Of a stretch of 7,410 nucleotides of DNA, positions 6,675 to 7,410 are shown one piece after another; the stretch's first letter is position 1, and every line of letters starts with the position of its first letter. The stretch is from Sandaracinaceae bacterium (GTDB taxonomy: Bacteria; Myxococcota_A; Polyangia; Polyangiales; Sandaracinaceae): positions 1-7,410 of the forward strand of contig JANWYL010000153.1 of assembly GCA_025056955.1 (NCBI GenBank). The letters are read 5' to 3'. Position numbers and translations under genes: made by a program. The notes under the pieces are model-generated. The model worked only from the letters and a program-made list of their open reading frames with translations, did no database searches and had not been told where the DNA came from.

Positions 6675-7410
6675 TGAATGCCTGCTCCCAGCGCCAAAGT
6701 GATGCGAATTCCGCTGTCACTGCCTTCTTTCCCAGAGGCCATGAGTCCCATTCCGCTGAACTGGTGCCAGTAATGCACCCACGCGAACTCGGCTCGCCAC
6801 GCGAGCCCAAACCCAAACACCCCACTCAAGCCGCCAGAGATGTCCATTCCAAAGGCATCTCCGCTTCGCCCGAATGCAGGTGTCCACTCCTCCCGCCCAA
6901 GGAGGGAGCGGTAGGCGACTTCGGCGTCAAGCACAAAGAGCTCTTGCGCCAAGCGGAAACGGGCCCGCAAAGCCGGCCGTAAGTAGGGGTACTCAACAGA
7001 GGGAAGGATGGGATTGTCGGCCAACTGATAGGCTTCAAACCCAAACCCAATTCCGACTCCAAGTTCCACAATTCCCCCAAGATCGCCAAGCATGCCCAAA
7101 TCGCCACCTCCCCTGAAAAACACAGTCGAGTAGTTTTGGCACTCTTCGGTGCAGTCCTTCTCCCTACTTCCAATTCCAACGGCATGGGAGTAGAACCCCC
7201 GCAAGAAAAGCGCACGTCCAACTCCAGGGTCCCGAGCCAGGGGACGGAGCTCAAATTGTGCGATGAGCTCTGGGTAGAAGCCGGAATCGTAGCCACGTGT
7301 TTCGCCGCTTGTGTCCCGAATCTCTGCGCTGCGGTTTCGTGGAACAACCCCAAGCAAGAAAACAAAAAGCGGTGGAGAGACTTGGGCTTGGGGAGCTTCA
7401 TGCTTTTCGA
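6671..7410 (-). CDS. Outer-membrane beta-barrel-like protein (5' end outside window)
   Basis: The frame is open without a stop from the window edge (first full codon ends at 7408) to the TGA at 6671-6673, giving at least 245 residues. A TTG at 7355-7357 could be taken as a start, but the frame continues upstream as HEAPQAQVSPPLFVFLLGVVPRN, which looks like a post-signal-peptide segment leading into the first strand. The true start and signal peptide therefore lie right of the window. The visible part alternates Gly/aromatic amphipathic strands, such as IVELGVGIGFGFEAYQL, AEFAWVHYWHQF and a final RITLALGAG, with polar loops; one loop holds a close Cys pair (DCTEEC). This fits an outer-membrane barrel of no recognised family. 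The last residue is Gln rather than the usual Phe. It overlaps the bactofilin start by 4 bp. Confidence 0.7.
   Translation of the reverse strand, partial: EKHEAPQAQVSPPLFVFLLGVVPRNRSAEIRDTSGETRGYDSGFYPELIAQFELRPLARDPGVGRALFLRGFYSHAVGIGSREKDCTEECQNYSTVFFRGGGDLGMLGDLGGIVELGVGIGFGFEAYQLADNPILPSVEYPYLRPALRARFRLAQELFVLDAEVAYRSLLGREEWTPAFGRSGDAFGMDISGGLSGVFGFGLAWRAEFAWVHYWHQFSGMGLMASGKEGSDSGIRITLALGAGIQ

Overview
The window reads as envelope-associated chromosomal DNA from a Myxococcota-type bacterium (Polyangia/Sandaracinaceae-like or Bradymonadales-like). The best clue is the large lipoprotein at 152-2215. It combines a lipobox, Cys-rich 'SDCPAGQECRAGRC'-type modules, PDAF/PDAW proline-aspartate-alanine repeats, an 'ENCDG' motif, a 'YVAPSA..GSGDGSSP' segment and a very long Gly-rich region, a mix I associate with predicted surface proteins of that phylum. 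Base composition looks only moderately GC-rich, lower than typical cultured Sandaracinus, so an uncultured relative is likely. This assignment is inference from protein style.

Six genes lie head to tail on the minus strand. In transcription order they are: an outer-membrane beta-barrel-like protein cut by the right window edge (6671-7410), a small bactofilin (6300-6674), a MoxR-family AAA+ ATPase (5254-6261), a DUF58 VWA-fold protein (4334-5260), a BatA-like membrane-anchored VWA protein (2265-4343), and the Cys/Gly-rich lipoprotein (152-2215). Three junctions overlap (4, 7 and 10 bp); the other two gaps are 38 and 49 bp. No convincing internal promoter was seen, so the set is probably one operon or one operon plus a closely following gene.

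MoxR + DUF58 + BatA-like VWA is the core of the Bat/MoxR family of clusters. In the better-studied members, a MoxR ATPase works with VWA-domain partners as a chaperone or cofactor-insertion machine. Here the usual extra Bat parts (second BatA/BatB, TPR proteins, BatD) are absent from the window. The core is instead flanked by an outer-membrane protein and a bactofilin scaffold on one side and a huge secreted lipoprotein on the other. A reasonable but untested idea is an envelope assembly or quality-control module whose client could be the lipoprotein or the barrel.

The left 151 bp hold no certain gene. A short open frame on the plus strand ending at 69 may be the tail of a convergent gene, followed by a weak hairpin. 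No RNA genes, CRISPR, insertion sequences or attachment sites were seen. Repeats are a feature of the left half: a four-copy perfect 18-bp in-frame array, a 12-bp duplication at the lipoprotein C-terminus, and a 20-bp tandem duplication spanning the stop codon of the BatA-like gene.
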